A DNA stretch of 64,000 nt from Nocardia rhamnosiphila NBRC 108938 (GTDB lineage Bacteria > Actinomycetota > Actinomycetes > Mycobacteriales > Mycobacteriaceae), in the NCBI RefSeq assembly GCF_000720425.1, contig NZ_JOAJ01000003.1, positions 310,001-374,000 on the forward strand, read 5' to 3'. Below are positions 36,044 through 43,703 of this stretch, piece by piece. The translations under genes were made by a program, and so were the position numbers. The notes under the pieces were generated by a model. The model saw nothing but the letters and a program-made list of their open reading frames with translations. It had not been told where the DNA came from and made no database searches. Numbering within the stretch: position 1 is the stretch's first letter; each line of letters opens with the position of its first letter.

Positions 36044-36377
36044 CACGACACCGCCCGGCGCAGTGCAGTGCCGGTCCCCGCGCCGACGATCCCGGCCCGG
36101 CACGCTCCAGAACCGCCAACGAGCCACGCCGGGGCGATCGCGCGAACCATCGATTCCACCCCGAAACCCATACCTGAAAGCTATCACCGGATGTGCGGCA
36201 ATGCAGGGCCGAGGCGCCGCCCCCCGGGATGGTCGACATGTTCAGATGCGCATATCCGAGTATCGACACGTAGTGCCGGCGAGCGGGAGCGCTCCTACTT
36301 ACGCCGCGGGTATCGAACTCCGAACCGGTGCGAGAACCGAACCCAAGGGTGCGATAGCGGAAATCGGCCAGGAACGA
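36044..36377. other. Intergenic region upstream of the CapA-like gene
   Basis: 334 bp. The part from about 36160 to 36400 is less GC-rich than the surrounding coding DNA. Frames on both strands have no coding character. I see no promoter that I would defend. Confidence 0.4.
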
Positions 36378-36419
36378 CAATCGCCTCCTACCTGCTGATT
36401 CACAGATAGGAGGCGATTG
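36378..36419 (-). terminator. Intrinsic-type terminator after tRNA-Val(CAC)
   Basis: Arms CAATCGCCTCCTA (36378-36390) and TAGGAGGCGATTG (36407-36419), a perfect 13-bp stem with a 16-nt loop that can add a short inner pairing. It begins 7 nt beyond the 3' end of the minus-strand tRNA-Val; a weak T-containing tail (TTGTCGTT) follows in that direction. Confidence 0.75.
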
Positions 36420-36426
36420 CTTACTG

Positions 36427-36498
36427 TGGTCCCAGCTGGGATCGAACCAGCGACCTTCCGCGTGTGAGGCGGACGCTCTCCCGCTGAGCTATGAGACC
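36427..36498 (-). tRNA. tRNA-Val (anticodon CAC)
   Basis: 72 nt cloverleaf. Acceptor GGTCTCA pairs with TGGGACC, discriminator A; D arm with AGCTCAGCGGGAGAGC; anticodon stem TCCGC/GCGGA with loop CTCACAC, anticodon CAC reading GUG; T arm GCTGG-TTCGATC-CCAGC. CCA is not encoded. Opposite strand to the three-tRNA cluster that follows. Confidence 0.96.
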
Positions 36499-36812
36499 GG
36501 GATGAACCGCTCGGGGGGAATTTCGATGCCCGCCGAACGAGTACGAACTTTAACACGCACCACCCGTTCGCCACCAAATCACCCGGTTGTCATCAGTTCA
36601 CCGGGGTCGGCCGTCGCGCCACGCCCACCTACCGCCGCAAGAGTCGGGCGCAGCCGTTACGAACGGACGGCGCGACCCGCACCGGTACCGGCGGAAATGA
36701 CAAGCTTGTGATTTACCGGCGTCTACCAGGCGATTTGTAGGTTTCGCCGAACGTCGGCTAATGTTCTGTCTCGCACCACGGAGGACGGAAACGACCACCG
36801 GGGATGCAGAAT
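36499..36812. other. Intergenic region between the divergent tRNA genes
   Basis: 314 bp with no protein gene. It holds the promoters of tRNA-Val(CAC) on the minus strand (TAAAGT near 36550 is a weak -10 candidate) and of the plus-strand tRNA cluster (36735-36764). Confidence 0.5.
36735..36764 (+). promoter_or_regulatory. Probable promoter of the tRNA Gly-Cys-Val cluster
   Basis: TTGTAG (36735-36740), 18-nt spacer, TAATGT (36759-36764). The transcription start would fall near 36771, about 40 nt before tRNA-Gly, a normal leader length for tRNA processing. Confidence 0.55.
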
Positions 36813-36885
36813 GCGGATGTAGCGCAGCTGGTAGCGCATCACCTTGCCAAGGTGAGGGTCGCGGGTTCGAATCCCGTCATCCGCT
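36813..36885 (+). tRNA. tRNA-Gly (anticodon GCC)
   Basis: 73 nt. Acceptor GCGGATG pairs with CATCCGC, discriminator T; D arm GCGCAGCTGGTAGCGC; anticodon stem TCACC/GGTGA with loop TTGCCAA, anticodon GCC; T arm CGGG-TTCGAAT-CCCG. No encoded CCA. Confidence 0.96.
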
Positions 36886-36929
36886 CGAGAGGTAGGGCCA
36901 GGCGCATAGAATGCCTTCCCCCTTTGCGC

Positions 36930-37000
36930 GGTGGAGTGGCCGAGTGGTGAGGCAACGGCCTGCAAAGCCGTGCACACGGGTTCGATTCCCGTCTCCACCT
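36930..37000 (+). tRNA. tRNA-Cys (anticodon GCA)
   Basis: 71 nt. Acceptor GGTGGAG pairs with CTCCACC, discriminator T; anticodon stem CGGC/GCCG around loop CTGCAAA, anticodon GCA; T arm CGGG-TTCGATT-CCCG. No encoded CCA. Followed after one base by the next tRNA. Confidence 0.96.
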
Positions 37001-37001
37001 C

Positions 37002-37076
37002 GCGCGATTAGCTCAGCGGGAGAGCGCTTCCCTGACACGGAAGAGGTCACTGGTTCAATCCCAGTATCGCGCACCA
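37002..37076 (+). tRNA. tRNA-Val (anticodon GAC)
   Basis: 75 nt including an encoded CCA end. Acceptor GCGCGAT pairs with ATCGCGC, discriminator A; D arm GCTCAGCGGGAGAGC; anticodon stem CTTCC/GGAAG with loop CTGACAC, anticodon GAC; T arm CTGG-TTCAATC-CCAG. It completes the set of two valine isoacceptors in this locus. Confidence 0.97.
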
Positions 37077-37090
37077 GTTCATATCGGTTG

Positions 37091-37134
37091 AGAGGCACTT
37101 TCCGAGCGGATCGGAAAGTGCCTCTACTGCTTTT
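37091..37134 (+). terminator. Intrinsic terminator of the tRNA cluster
   Basis: Perfect 14-bp stem AGAGGCACTTTCCG (37091-37104) / CGGAAAGTGCCTCT (37112-37125), 7-nt loop, followed by ACTGCTTTT. It ends 8 nt before the stop of the convergent gene, so it may serve both directions. Confidence 0.88.
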
Positions 37135-37142
37135 CCGGGCGG

Positions 37143-38249
37143 CTACGCCGCGTAACGGAGTATGCCCGCGATCTCCGTCTCGCGGGGCAGGTCCTCGGCG
37201 CGTACGGCCAGGACCCGGCCGCCGGTGAGCAGGACGCGGCGGCTTATCTCGTCCAGGATGCCGGGCGCGTCGACCGGCTCCGGTTCGGCGAATGTGACCG
37301 CGCCGTCGGCGGATACGGCGCCGGGCACCGACGCATCGATATCGACGAGCAGGGTGTCCACGGCGCCCGCGGTGGCCGCCCGGGCGAGATCGGAGATATC
37401 GGTGGCGGCCCGGCCCTCGCTGCGCCGGCGATCCAGCAGGTCGATCAGCTCGGACAGTTGCGCGGCGTAGTGGCGGTCCAGTACCGCACGGGAACGTTCG
37501 GCGAGTTCCTGGTCGGAGGCGTGCTCGGGATTGCCGGAGATGCTCTCGGCGAGCAGGCCGTCGTAGCTGTTCACCGACCGGAACAGGGAGTCGATCGGTT
37601 CGGTGGCCGCGAGGATGAGTGGCACATGGCGGCCGGACAGGAAATCGCGGAGTTCGGTGTCGATGGCGCGGGCATACTGGCGGGCCCGCATCTTGCGCCC
37701 CTCTTCCCCCTGGACACGGCGCTTCGGTGCCCGATCGCCCAGGCTCGATTTGCCGGCGTGCGCGGCCGCGTTGGCCGGCAGACCGGGTATCCGCACCGTG
37801 TACGCCGGCTTGTCGGCGGTGATCTCCACCAGCCGGACGCTGCCTTCGGCCAGGGCCAGGACGAACGCCGACTGCGGGAAGGTGACGGCGCGGAGCAGGC
37901 GTTTGAGATAGAAACGATCGCCCACCGTGACGGAGGCGTTCAACTCGTTGGGCACCCGAAAGGTGCGGATCCGCGTCGGTGTGGCGAGGGTGACCAGGGT
38001 GCGCGACTGGTAGCGCCAGAACTCGGCATCGTCGATGTGGACGTCGAATTCCTCCTCCAGGGCGGCCCGCGCCGCCGCGTCGGTGACCTGGTCGAGTGCC
38101 TGCCGGACCTGGTCCCAGAACGCGATCCGGTTGCGGTCCGGATCGGCTGCGTCCGATTCGGTGGGAGTGTAGATCGATACGCACCAGTCGTCGGTGAGGG
38201 CGGCGAGAGCTTCGATCTCGCCGCGAGTCGGGATATCGGTGTGCAGCAC
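37143..38249 (-). CDS. baeRF-like (bacterial eRF1-domain) protein
   Basis: 368 aa. Its pattern fits the bacterial/archaeal eRF1-like family: CVSIYTPT and DRNRIAFWDQVRQAL in the N-terminal domain, NELNASVTVGDRFYLKRLLR and FVLALAEGSVRLVEI in the middle, and a C-terminal domain with LILAATEPIDSLFRSVNSYD and HYAAQLSELIDLLDRRRSEG then TDISDLARAATAGAVDTLLV. Family members are suspected ribosome-associated factors; no activity is established. The start is set at GTG 38249 because GGAGG lies 5 nt upstream; a GTG at 38261 is the alternative. It lies directly after the tRNA cluster terminator. Confidence 0.7.
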   Translation of the reverse strand: MLHTDIPTRGEIEALAALTDDWCVSIYTPTESDAADPDRNRIAFWDQVRQALDQVTDAAARAALEEEFDVHIDDAEFWRYQSRTLVTLATPTRIRTFRVPNELNASVTVGDRFYLKRLLRAVTFPQSAFVLALAEGSVRLVEITADKPAYTVRIPGLPANAAAHAGKSSLGDRAPKRRVQGEEGRKMRARQYARAIDTELRDFLSGRHVPLILAATEPIDSLFRSVNSYDGLLAESISGNPEHASDQELAERSRAVLDRHYAAQLSELIDLLDRRRSEGRAATDISDLARAATAGAVDTLLVDIDASVPGAVSADGAVTFAEPEPVDAPGILDEISRRVLLTGGRVLAVRAEDLPRETEIAGILRYAA

Positions 38250-38467
38250 GAAATCCTCCACATCGTGGGGTCGGCGCGCCGAATCCGGTGGAACCGGGGA
38301 TCGCGGCGGTGGGTCGTGACGCAGGGCGAATACTCGGCAAACTTCATTAGAGCACAGGACGACCCCGACAGTCGGTACGCATCCACCGGGGTTGTCGGCG
38401 GGCGCGGTTAAGCTGACCCGCACGAACTCGAGCCGACCGGCCCGCCGGGTCCCGACAGGGGGTGTGT

Positions 38468-39688
38468 GTGCAGACGGAACCAGCCCGCGATGTGATGCCG
38501 GATGGGCCGGCCGCCACGGACACCGGGGAATCGTTTCCGGACGATCTCCGTGAACATCTGTCCTTCGAACTCGAGGAATGCGGCCACGCCCTGGCCGAGC
38601 TGGTGGACGATTACGCGGTCGACCGGGAACGGGCCGCAACGATCCTGCGACTGCGGCTCGGTATCACCGGGGACCGCCCCGAAACGCTCACCCGTATCGG
38701 CGCACGACTGGATTTCGCGCGGGACCGGGCCCGCCAATTGCACACCAAGGCGGTCGGCGAACTGCTCCGGCACACCGCGCGCTCCGGACGGCTGCCGGTT
38801 CCCGAGTACGCCCGGCGCTACCCGGTGGGCGCCCGGGATTCCGCACTCACGCGCGCGCTGCTGGCCGAAACCTACGCCACCGATACCGATATCGCGGTGA
38901 ACGACCTGTCATACCTGAAGCTGCGGCTGGCGGGGCATACCGCGGCCGACGCGAAACGGATCGCGGGTTTCGTCACCCAGCGCATCGTGGGCTGGCGCAA
39001 GAAGACCAACCACCTGCTGTCCCGATTGCGCATGGACGAGGAACCCGCCGGGCCGCCCGCGCCCTGGCTCGACCGGATCGACTGGCCCACCGGAAACGGC
39101 TCGCCCGCACCGCTGCCCACCGGCCCGGCACGGACGTTCGATATGGACGATGACGGTCGCGGCCGGTTCTACCTGCACAAACCGGGACGTGATATCGGTT
39201 TCGACTCCGGGCTCGAGGCCCGGCTCCTCCGTCTGCTCGACGCCGACGACCGGATCCGTAATTTCCAGGAATATCCCGATGCCGTCGGGTACCGGATCGA
39301 CGGCACGGAACAGTTGCACTTCCCGACCGTCGTCGCCGAACTCGCCGATGGGCGCCTGGTACTGATCGACGAACAACCTCTGGGGCATATCGGTTTCCAT
39401 GTGAACCGGATGAAGTCCACGGCGGCCCGCGCCCGGGCGCACGAGAACGGCTGGGGCTGGTTGCTCTGGACGGGCAGCCGCCTCGGTGAACCGGAACTGG
39501 CGGAGCACCGGGTGCCCGCGGGCCTCGAGGACCGGCTCACCGAACTGCTCGCCGAGGGCCCGGTCCGGCTGCCCACGCTACGGCAGGTGCGGGCGGATAC
39601 CGGATTCGACACGGTGGACCTGATCGCGCTGGTGGTCCGCAACGAGTGGCGGTGGGATCGGGGCCCGTTCCGGTTGACCGCCGGGTAA
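38468..39688 (+). CDS. Fusion of sigma-region-4-like HTH and TnsA/PD-(D/E)XK-like domain
   Basis: 406 aa. Residues about 51-100 (DRERAATILRLRLGITGDRP, then LTRIGARLDFARDRARQLHT) resemble sigma-70 region 4, whose helix-turn-helix ends RVRQIEAKAL. Residues about 230-345 resemble the N-terminal nuclease fold of TnsA: FDSGLEARLLRLLDADDRIR, NFQEYPDAVGYRIDG, LVLIDEQP, then RARAHENGWGWLLWTG. The expected PD is P-T (286-287) and E-x-K reads D-E-Q (301-303), so cleavage activity is doubtful. GTG 38468 has AGGGGG 5 nt upstream. Role unknown. Confidence 0.6.
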   Translation: MQTEPARDVMPDGPAATDTGESFPDDLREHLSFELEECGHALAELVDDYAVDRERAATILRLRLGITGDRPETLTRIGARLDFARDRARQLHTKAVGELLRHTARSGRLPVPEYARRYPVGARDSALTRALLAETYATDTDIAVNDLSYLKLRLAGHTAADAKRIAGFVTQRIVGWRKKTNHLLSRLRMDEEPAGPPAPWLDRIDWPTGNGSPAPLPTGPARTFDMDDDGRGRFYLHKPGRDIGFDSGLEARLLRLLDADDRIRNFQEYPDAVGYRIDGTEQLHFPTVVAELADGRLVLIDEQPLGHIGFHVNRMKSTAARARAHENGWGWLLWTGSRLGEPELAEHRVPAGLEDRLTELLAEGPVRLPTLRQVRADTGFDTVDLIALVVRNEWRWDRGPFRLTAG

Positions 39689-39759
39689 CGGACGCAACAT
39701 CCGGCCCTCGCCCCGTGGGGCCCGTTCGGTGCAGCGGCGCGGAAACCGCCGGGCCGCGG

Positions 39760-40974
39760 CTAGTGGTGCTGCCCGATGGGATCGGGCACGGTGAACGACG
39801 AGAGCGTACTGCTCGCGCTGCCGGACATCAGGCGGGCACGGAGCCGGCGCGGGATATGCGGGAGCAGGCGCATCGCCGTTTCGCCGGCGAGCAACTGGGC
39901 CCGGGACCGGGGAATACCCCGGCGCAGCACCGCGGGCGCGACCTCGCGACAGCGCCGGGCGTACGCGTCGACCTGCGCGCGGTAGGCGGAAAAGGCCACC
40001 GCATGGTCGCCGCCTGCTTCGGCCAGGGCACGGGCGAGGAGGTAGGCACCGACAACGGCGAGCGAGGTACCGCCTCCGACCGCCGGTCCGGGTGCGTACC
40101 CGGCGTCGCCGACCAGCGCCACCCGGCCCCGCGACCAGGTGTCCAGCTGGATCCGGCTGACGGAATCGAGATAGAAGTCGTCGGCGCGGTCCATCTCGTC
40201 GAGCAGCAGCGGGATATCCCAGCCCTCGTCGCGGTACTCGGTGCGCAGCAGCCGGCGCTGGGCATCGATATCGCGAGGGTCGTGCCGCGCTTCTTCACCG
40301 CGCCGGAACAGGAACACCGCACGTGCCAGGCCGGTCTGCCGGACCGGGTACATCGCGGCGATCCGGTCCACGGCGTTGTACAGCAGCGTCAGCCCGGCGA
40401 GCTCCCGATAGTTCGGGAGGGTGCCCACCGCGAAGTAGGCGCCCAGATGCCGGCGCCAGCGCTCCTCCGGGCCGAAGACCAGTTCCCGGACTCTGGAATG
40501 CACACCGTCGGCACCGATGACGAGGTCGAACCGGGCCGAAGCACCACTGTCGAACGTCACCGCCACGCCGTCACCGTGGTCGGTGAGGTCGGCGATCGAA
40601 TCACCGAAGCGGTAGTCGACCCGGCTATCGGTCGCCTCGTGCAGGATCGCCGCCAGCTCCCCGCGCATGATCTCGAGGTGCCGCCCATCGGCGAAAGCGT
40701 CCGAGATATCGCGCAGATCCACCGCGATGGGCCGTTTGCCCGGCCGTTCGAGCCGGAGCGCGGTCGATTCGGTGCTCGCCTCCCGCAGCGGCCCGAGCAG
40801 GTCCATATGGTCCATCACTGCCGTCGCCGGGGCGAAGAGATCTACCGCGTGACCACCCAGGCCCAGCCGCGGAAAGGGGGTGCGCTCCACGACCACCGGT
40901 GTGAACCCGAACCGATCGAGCCAGTAGGCGAGAACGGGCCCGGCCACGCTCGCGCCGGAAATCAGGACGTCCAT
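39760..40974 (-). CDS. FAD-dependent monooxygenase (PHBH-like)
   Basis: 404 aa aromatic-hydroxylase-type flavoprotein. GxGxxG-type FAD loop ISGASVAGPVLAYWLDRFG (with Ser in place of the first Gly), the DG motif FDLVIGADGVHSRVR and the second FAD motif GRVALVGDAGYAPGPAVGGG. Likely hydroxylates or epoxidises a small molecule, or inactivates an antibiotic such as rifampicin or tetracycline as some relatives do; the substrate cannot be told. Divergent from a TetR regulator 78 bp away with shared operator repeats. Confidence 0.88.
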   Translation of the reverse strand: MDVLISGASVAGPVLAYWLDRFGFTPVVVERTPFPRLGLGGHAVDLFAPATAVMDHMDLLGPLREASTESTALRLERPGKRPIAVDLRDISDAFADGRHLEIMRGELAAILHEATDSRVDYRFGDSIADLTDHGDGVAVTFDSGASARFDLVIGADGVHSRVRELVFGPEERWRRHLGAYFAVGTLPNYRELAGLTLLYNAVDRIAAMYPVRQTGLARAVFLFRRGEEARHDPRDIDAQRRLLRTEYRDEGWDIPLLLDEMDRADDFYLDSVSRIQLDTWSRGRVALVGDAGYAPGPAVGGGTSLAVVGAYLLARALAEAGGDHAVAFSAYRAQVDAYARRCREVAPAVLRRGIPRSRAQLLAGETAMRLLPHIPRRLRARLMSGSASSTLSSFTVPDPIGQHH

Positions 40975-40990
40975 AGCGATCCCCTAGTTC

Positions 40991-41027
40991 GTTTACTTAT
41001 CGGTAGGTAAGTTAGTTTACTTACCGG
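40991..41027. promoter_or_regulatory. Operator repeats between monooxygenase and TetR genes
   Basis: Direct repeat GTTTACTTATCGG (40991-41003) and GTTTACTTACCGG (41015-41027), 24 bp apart, 12 of 13 bases equal. Overlapping the second copy is a perfect palindrome GGTAAGT-6 nt-ACTTACC (41006-41025). This is the typical setting for a TetR repressor controlling a divergent enzyme gene and itself. Confidence 0.72.
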
Positions 41028-41052
41028 GCGGTCAACGCGCTAGGGTGGAAAA

Positions 41053-41637
41053 GTGCCGAGACCCCGATCCAGCGAAACCCGTGAGCGCATCCACGCCGCT
41101 GCGCTCGAACTCTTCGCCGCGCGCGGCATCCAGGAGACGAGCCTGCGCCAGATCGCCGAAAAACTCGGACTGACCAAACCCGCGCTGTACTACCACTTCT
41201 CCTCGCGTGAGGATCTGCTGCGCAGCCTGGTACAACCGTTGTTCGACGATACCGAGGCCGCGATCACCGCGGACGAAGTCCGCGCGGGCGATGGCCCGGT
41301 GGACGCACGGGAACTACTCGGACGCTATTTCGATGTCTCCTACCGGCATCGCGCGATCACCGCGCTGGTGCTCCGCGATCTCGCGCCGCTGGCCGAACTC
41401 GGATTCCTCGATCGCGTCGTCGACTGGCGCCGCCGGCTCACCACCCTGTTGGTCGGTCCCGACGCCGGGCTCGGCGATCGGGCCCGCGCCATCGTCGCAC
41501 TGGGCGGCCTGGGCGACTGTCTGGTCCTGCTCGCCGATACGCCGGTAGAAGAACTACGCGTGGCCGCGCTCGACGCGGCGTGCGCCGCGCTGGACAGAAG
41601 ACCGCCCGCGGCGGACTCGGCGGCCCCCACGCGCTGA
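41053..41637 (+). CDS. TetR-family transcriptional repressor
   Basis: 194 aa. N-terminal HTH (RERIHAAALELFAARGIQET, then LRQIAEKLGLTKPALYYHFS and SREDLLRSL; residues 8-60) followed by an all-helical ligand domain. GTG 41053 lies 6 nt after a TAGGGT -10 (41041-41046), so the message is probably leaderless. Likely represses the divergent FAD monooxygenase and itself; the inducer would be the monooxygenase substrate or a related compound. Confidence 0.92.
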   Translation: MPRPRSSETRERIHAAALELFAARGIQETSLRQIAEKLGLTKPALYYHFSSREDLLRSLVQPLFDDTEAAITADEVRAGDGPVDARELLGRYFDVSYRHRAITALVLRDLAPLAELGFLDRVVDWRRRLTTLLVGPDAGLGDRARAIVALGGLGDCLVLLADTPVEELRVAALDAACAALDRRPPAADSAAPTR

Positions 41638-41640
41638 GAT

Positions 41641-41672
41641 CCGCCCGGCGGATACGAGATCGGGCCGGGCGG
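41641..41672. terminator. Bidirectional hairpin between convergent genes
   Basis: Stem CCGCCCGGC (41641-41649) / GCCGGGCGG (41664-41672) with a 14-nt loop between the ends of the TetR gene and the CoiA-like gene. It has no T-tract, common in high-GC actinobacteria. Confidence 0.6.
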
Positions 41673-41678
41673 TCGCCG

Positions 41679-42650
41679 TCAGGGTTTGACCAGCATGGTC
41701 GCCGCGATGAAGGTCGCGAGCAACAACATGACGAAAACCGTGATCAGCTGCCAGTTGTCGATGGTTTTGTGCAGACGCCGGATGGTGTCCTCCAGCGCGC
41801 GGTGTACCCGCCGCTCATCGGCGATCCGGCGATCCACCGCCGCCACCGCCTCGGCCTGCTCCCGGGCGCGCTGCGCCGTCCGCTCCATCCGGGCGACGGT
41901 TCTGGCGAGCTGCCGCTTCTTCTCGCGCACCGCCTGCCGGGCCATGGCCAGCGCGGTGCGCTGCGACATCAGTTCCTGACGTTGCTGTTCGAGCAGCAGT
42001 GCCTGGGTCCTGGTGTGCTTCTCCCAGTCGGTCACGGCCGCCCATCCTTTCTTCATATGATCGCGATAACCCCACGCGACCTCGCCTGCCACCCACTCCC
42101 GCAGGAACTCTCGCAACTCGTAGGGCCGCCCGCTCGGCACCACCACACCGCTGGGACCGGTTTCCAACATGCCGCTCACGGCGCGGTACTCACACGAGGC
42201 GGGTGCGAGATCGGCGATACCGAGGGCGGGCAACTGGGACACCCAGAAACCGGGCGCGCACAACCACAGCACCTTCGCGCAACCCAGCGCACGGAGCCGG
42301 TCCGTATGTTGTTGCGCGAGTTCCTGGGTCAGTGGGCCGGTGCGCACCTCGATCGCGCCTTGCTCGGTGCCCCGCCGCCACCAGACATCGACGGTGACCG
42401 GGCCGCAGCGCCGGTCCACCACCGCTTCGTCCGCACCGAACGCGAGCATCCGGCTCGCCAGCCAATACTTGAGTCGCTGCGCGTCCCACTGCGCCTCCAC
42501 GCAGTGCGCACAGCCGCACCCGTACCCGGAGGTGGTCTGCTCCGCGGTGTCCGTACCCACCGGACCGTCGGATATACCCAGGTCGGACAACATCGTCCGG
42601 CGCCCGCACCGAATATCACTCCGCCGCTTCGTCTGCATGCGACCACCCAT
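41679..42650 (-). CDS. CoiA-like nuclease-fold protein with coiled coil and C-terminal membrane anchor
   Basis: 323 aa. N-terminal zinc-like cluster GYGCGCAHC (Cys45, 47, 50). Residues about 51-150 resemble the CoiA-like PD-(D/E)XK domain: AQRLKYWLASRMLAFGADEA, VTVDVWW (Asp88), GAIEVRTGPLTQELAQ (Glu101, Arg103 at the usual Lys/Gln place), LRALGCAKVLWLCAPGFWV. Residues 205-300 are a highly charged coiled coil (EQQRQELMSQRTALAMARQA and on). The C-terminus is one transmembrane helix (LITVFVMLLLATFIAATMLV). Predicted tail-anchored, nuclease-like domain in the cytosol. Function unknown. Confidence 0.65.
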   Translation of the reverse strand: MGGRMQTKRRSDIRCGRRTMLSDLGISDGPVGTDTAEQTTSGYGCGCAHCVEAQWDAQRLKYWLASRMLAFGADEAVVDRRCGPVTVDVWWRRGTEQGAIEVRTGPLTQELAQQHTDRLRALGCAKVLWLCAPGFWVSQLPALGIADLAPASCEYRAVSGMLETGPSGVVVPSGRPYELREFLREWVAGEVAWGYRDHMKKGWAAVTDWEKHTRTQALLLEQQRQELMSQRTALAMARQAVREKKRQLARTVARMERTAQRAREQAEAVAAVDRRIADERRVHRALEDTIRRLHKTIDNWQLITVFVMLLLATFIAATMLVKP

Positions 42651-42742
42651 CTAACCCGTCCCACCATGTCGGCCCGACACCACACCGACGTATTCCAGGG
42701 TGCTCCACGGAGGCCGGTCACCGCCAGGTTTCTGCCCAGCAG

Positions 42743-43696
42743 TTACCCAGATGGGACCCATGCAACCCTCACCCCCGGCGGTGTCCCGGTCACCGGATCG
42801 GCGGCTGTCAGCGCCGAACGCACCAGGGTGCGCAGCCACGCGTGCGCGGGGTCGGGGGTGTTGCGCGGATGCCAGGCCAGCGAAATCGTCACTTCCGGCA
42901 GCGGTAGCGGAATCTCGAACGCACACAGACCCAGTGCCGGCAGCGCGGTGGCCGCGACGACCGCGGGGGCCGGACACACCGCGACACCGGAACGCACGGC
43001 GAGCAACGCCGTTGTCAGATCGGGGACAGTGGCCACGACGCGGCGGGTGCGGCCGTGCAGGGCGAGACGGTCGTCGATGGGGCCGCGGGCGATCCCGCGC
43101 GCCGAGATGCTGATATGGGCCGCGGCGGCGTAGGCGGCCACGGTCACTCGCTCGGTGACCAGCGGATGCCCGGGTGCGGCGACCCCGATCAGCCGGTCTC
43201 CGCGTACCCGTTCCACCCGGGTCTGCGGATCCGCCTGCACGATCACCCCGACCTGCGCGTCGATCCGGCCGTCGCGCAGCGCACTCGCCGAACCGGCCGC
43301 CTCGCCGGGCACGAACCGCAGGGTCACTCCCGGTGCCCGGGCGCGTACCTCGGTGAGCAGCCGGCCGGCCAGTTCGGGCAGCACCGCGTCGTCCACGTAC
43401 AACGCGAACCCGCGTACCAGAGCGGTCGGGTCGACGGTATCGGGTTTCGCCAGCAGCGCCCGACCCTGTTCGACCAGCGCGCCGACCTCGAACCGCAACT
43501 CGAGCGCGCGTGGAGTCGGGACGAGCTGGCGCCCGGCCCGGACCAGCAGCGGGTCGTCGTAGACCCGGCGCAGCCGCGCCAGGGTGCGGCTCATCGCCGG
43601 TGGCGAGGTGTTGAGCCGTTCGGCGGCCTGCGTGACGCTGTTGGTCTCGAGCAGGGCGTGCAGGGCCACCAGCAGGTTCAGATCCAGATCCGGCAC
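42743..43696 (-). CDS. LysR-type transcriptional regulator
   Basis: 317 aa from GTG 43696, which begins VPDLDLNLLVALHALLETNS, the NodD/NahR-like N-terminus. HTH includes TQAAERLNTSPPAMSRTLAR. The effector domain follows (FALYVDDAVLPELAGRLLTE; IDAQVGVIVQ). The frame is open far upstream, but that part is Pro/Arg-rich shadow of the neighbouring gene. It starts 7 nt after the stop of the long monooxygenase gene on the same strand, so it is probably cotranscribed with it. Confidence 0.87.
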   Translation of the reverse strand: MPDLDLNLLVALHALLETNSVTQAAERLNTSPPAMSRTLARLRRVYDDPLLVRAGRQLVPTPRALELRFEVGALVEQGRALLAKPDTVDPTALVRGFALYVDDAVLPELAGRLLTEVRARAPGVTLRFVPGEAAGSASALRDGRIDAQVGVIVQADPQTRVERVRGDRLIGVAAPGHPLVTERVTVAAYAAAAHISISARGIARGPIDDRLALHGRTRRVVATVPDLTTALLAVRSGVAVCPAPAVVAATALPALGLCAFEIPLPLPEVTISLAWHPRNTPDPAHAWLRTLVRSALTAADPVTGTPPGVRVAWVPSG

Positions 43697-43703
43697 GGCC
43701 GGA

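Noticed and set aside
36502..36711. 69-codon plus-strand frame between tRNA genes
   Set aside because: Pro/Arg/Thr-rich, without Shine-Dalgarno or conserved features; typical chance frame in GC-rich DNA.
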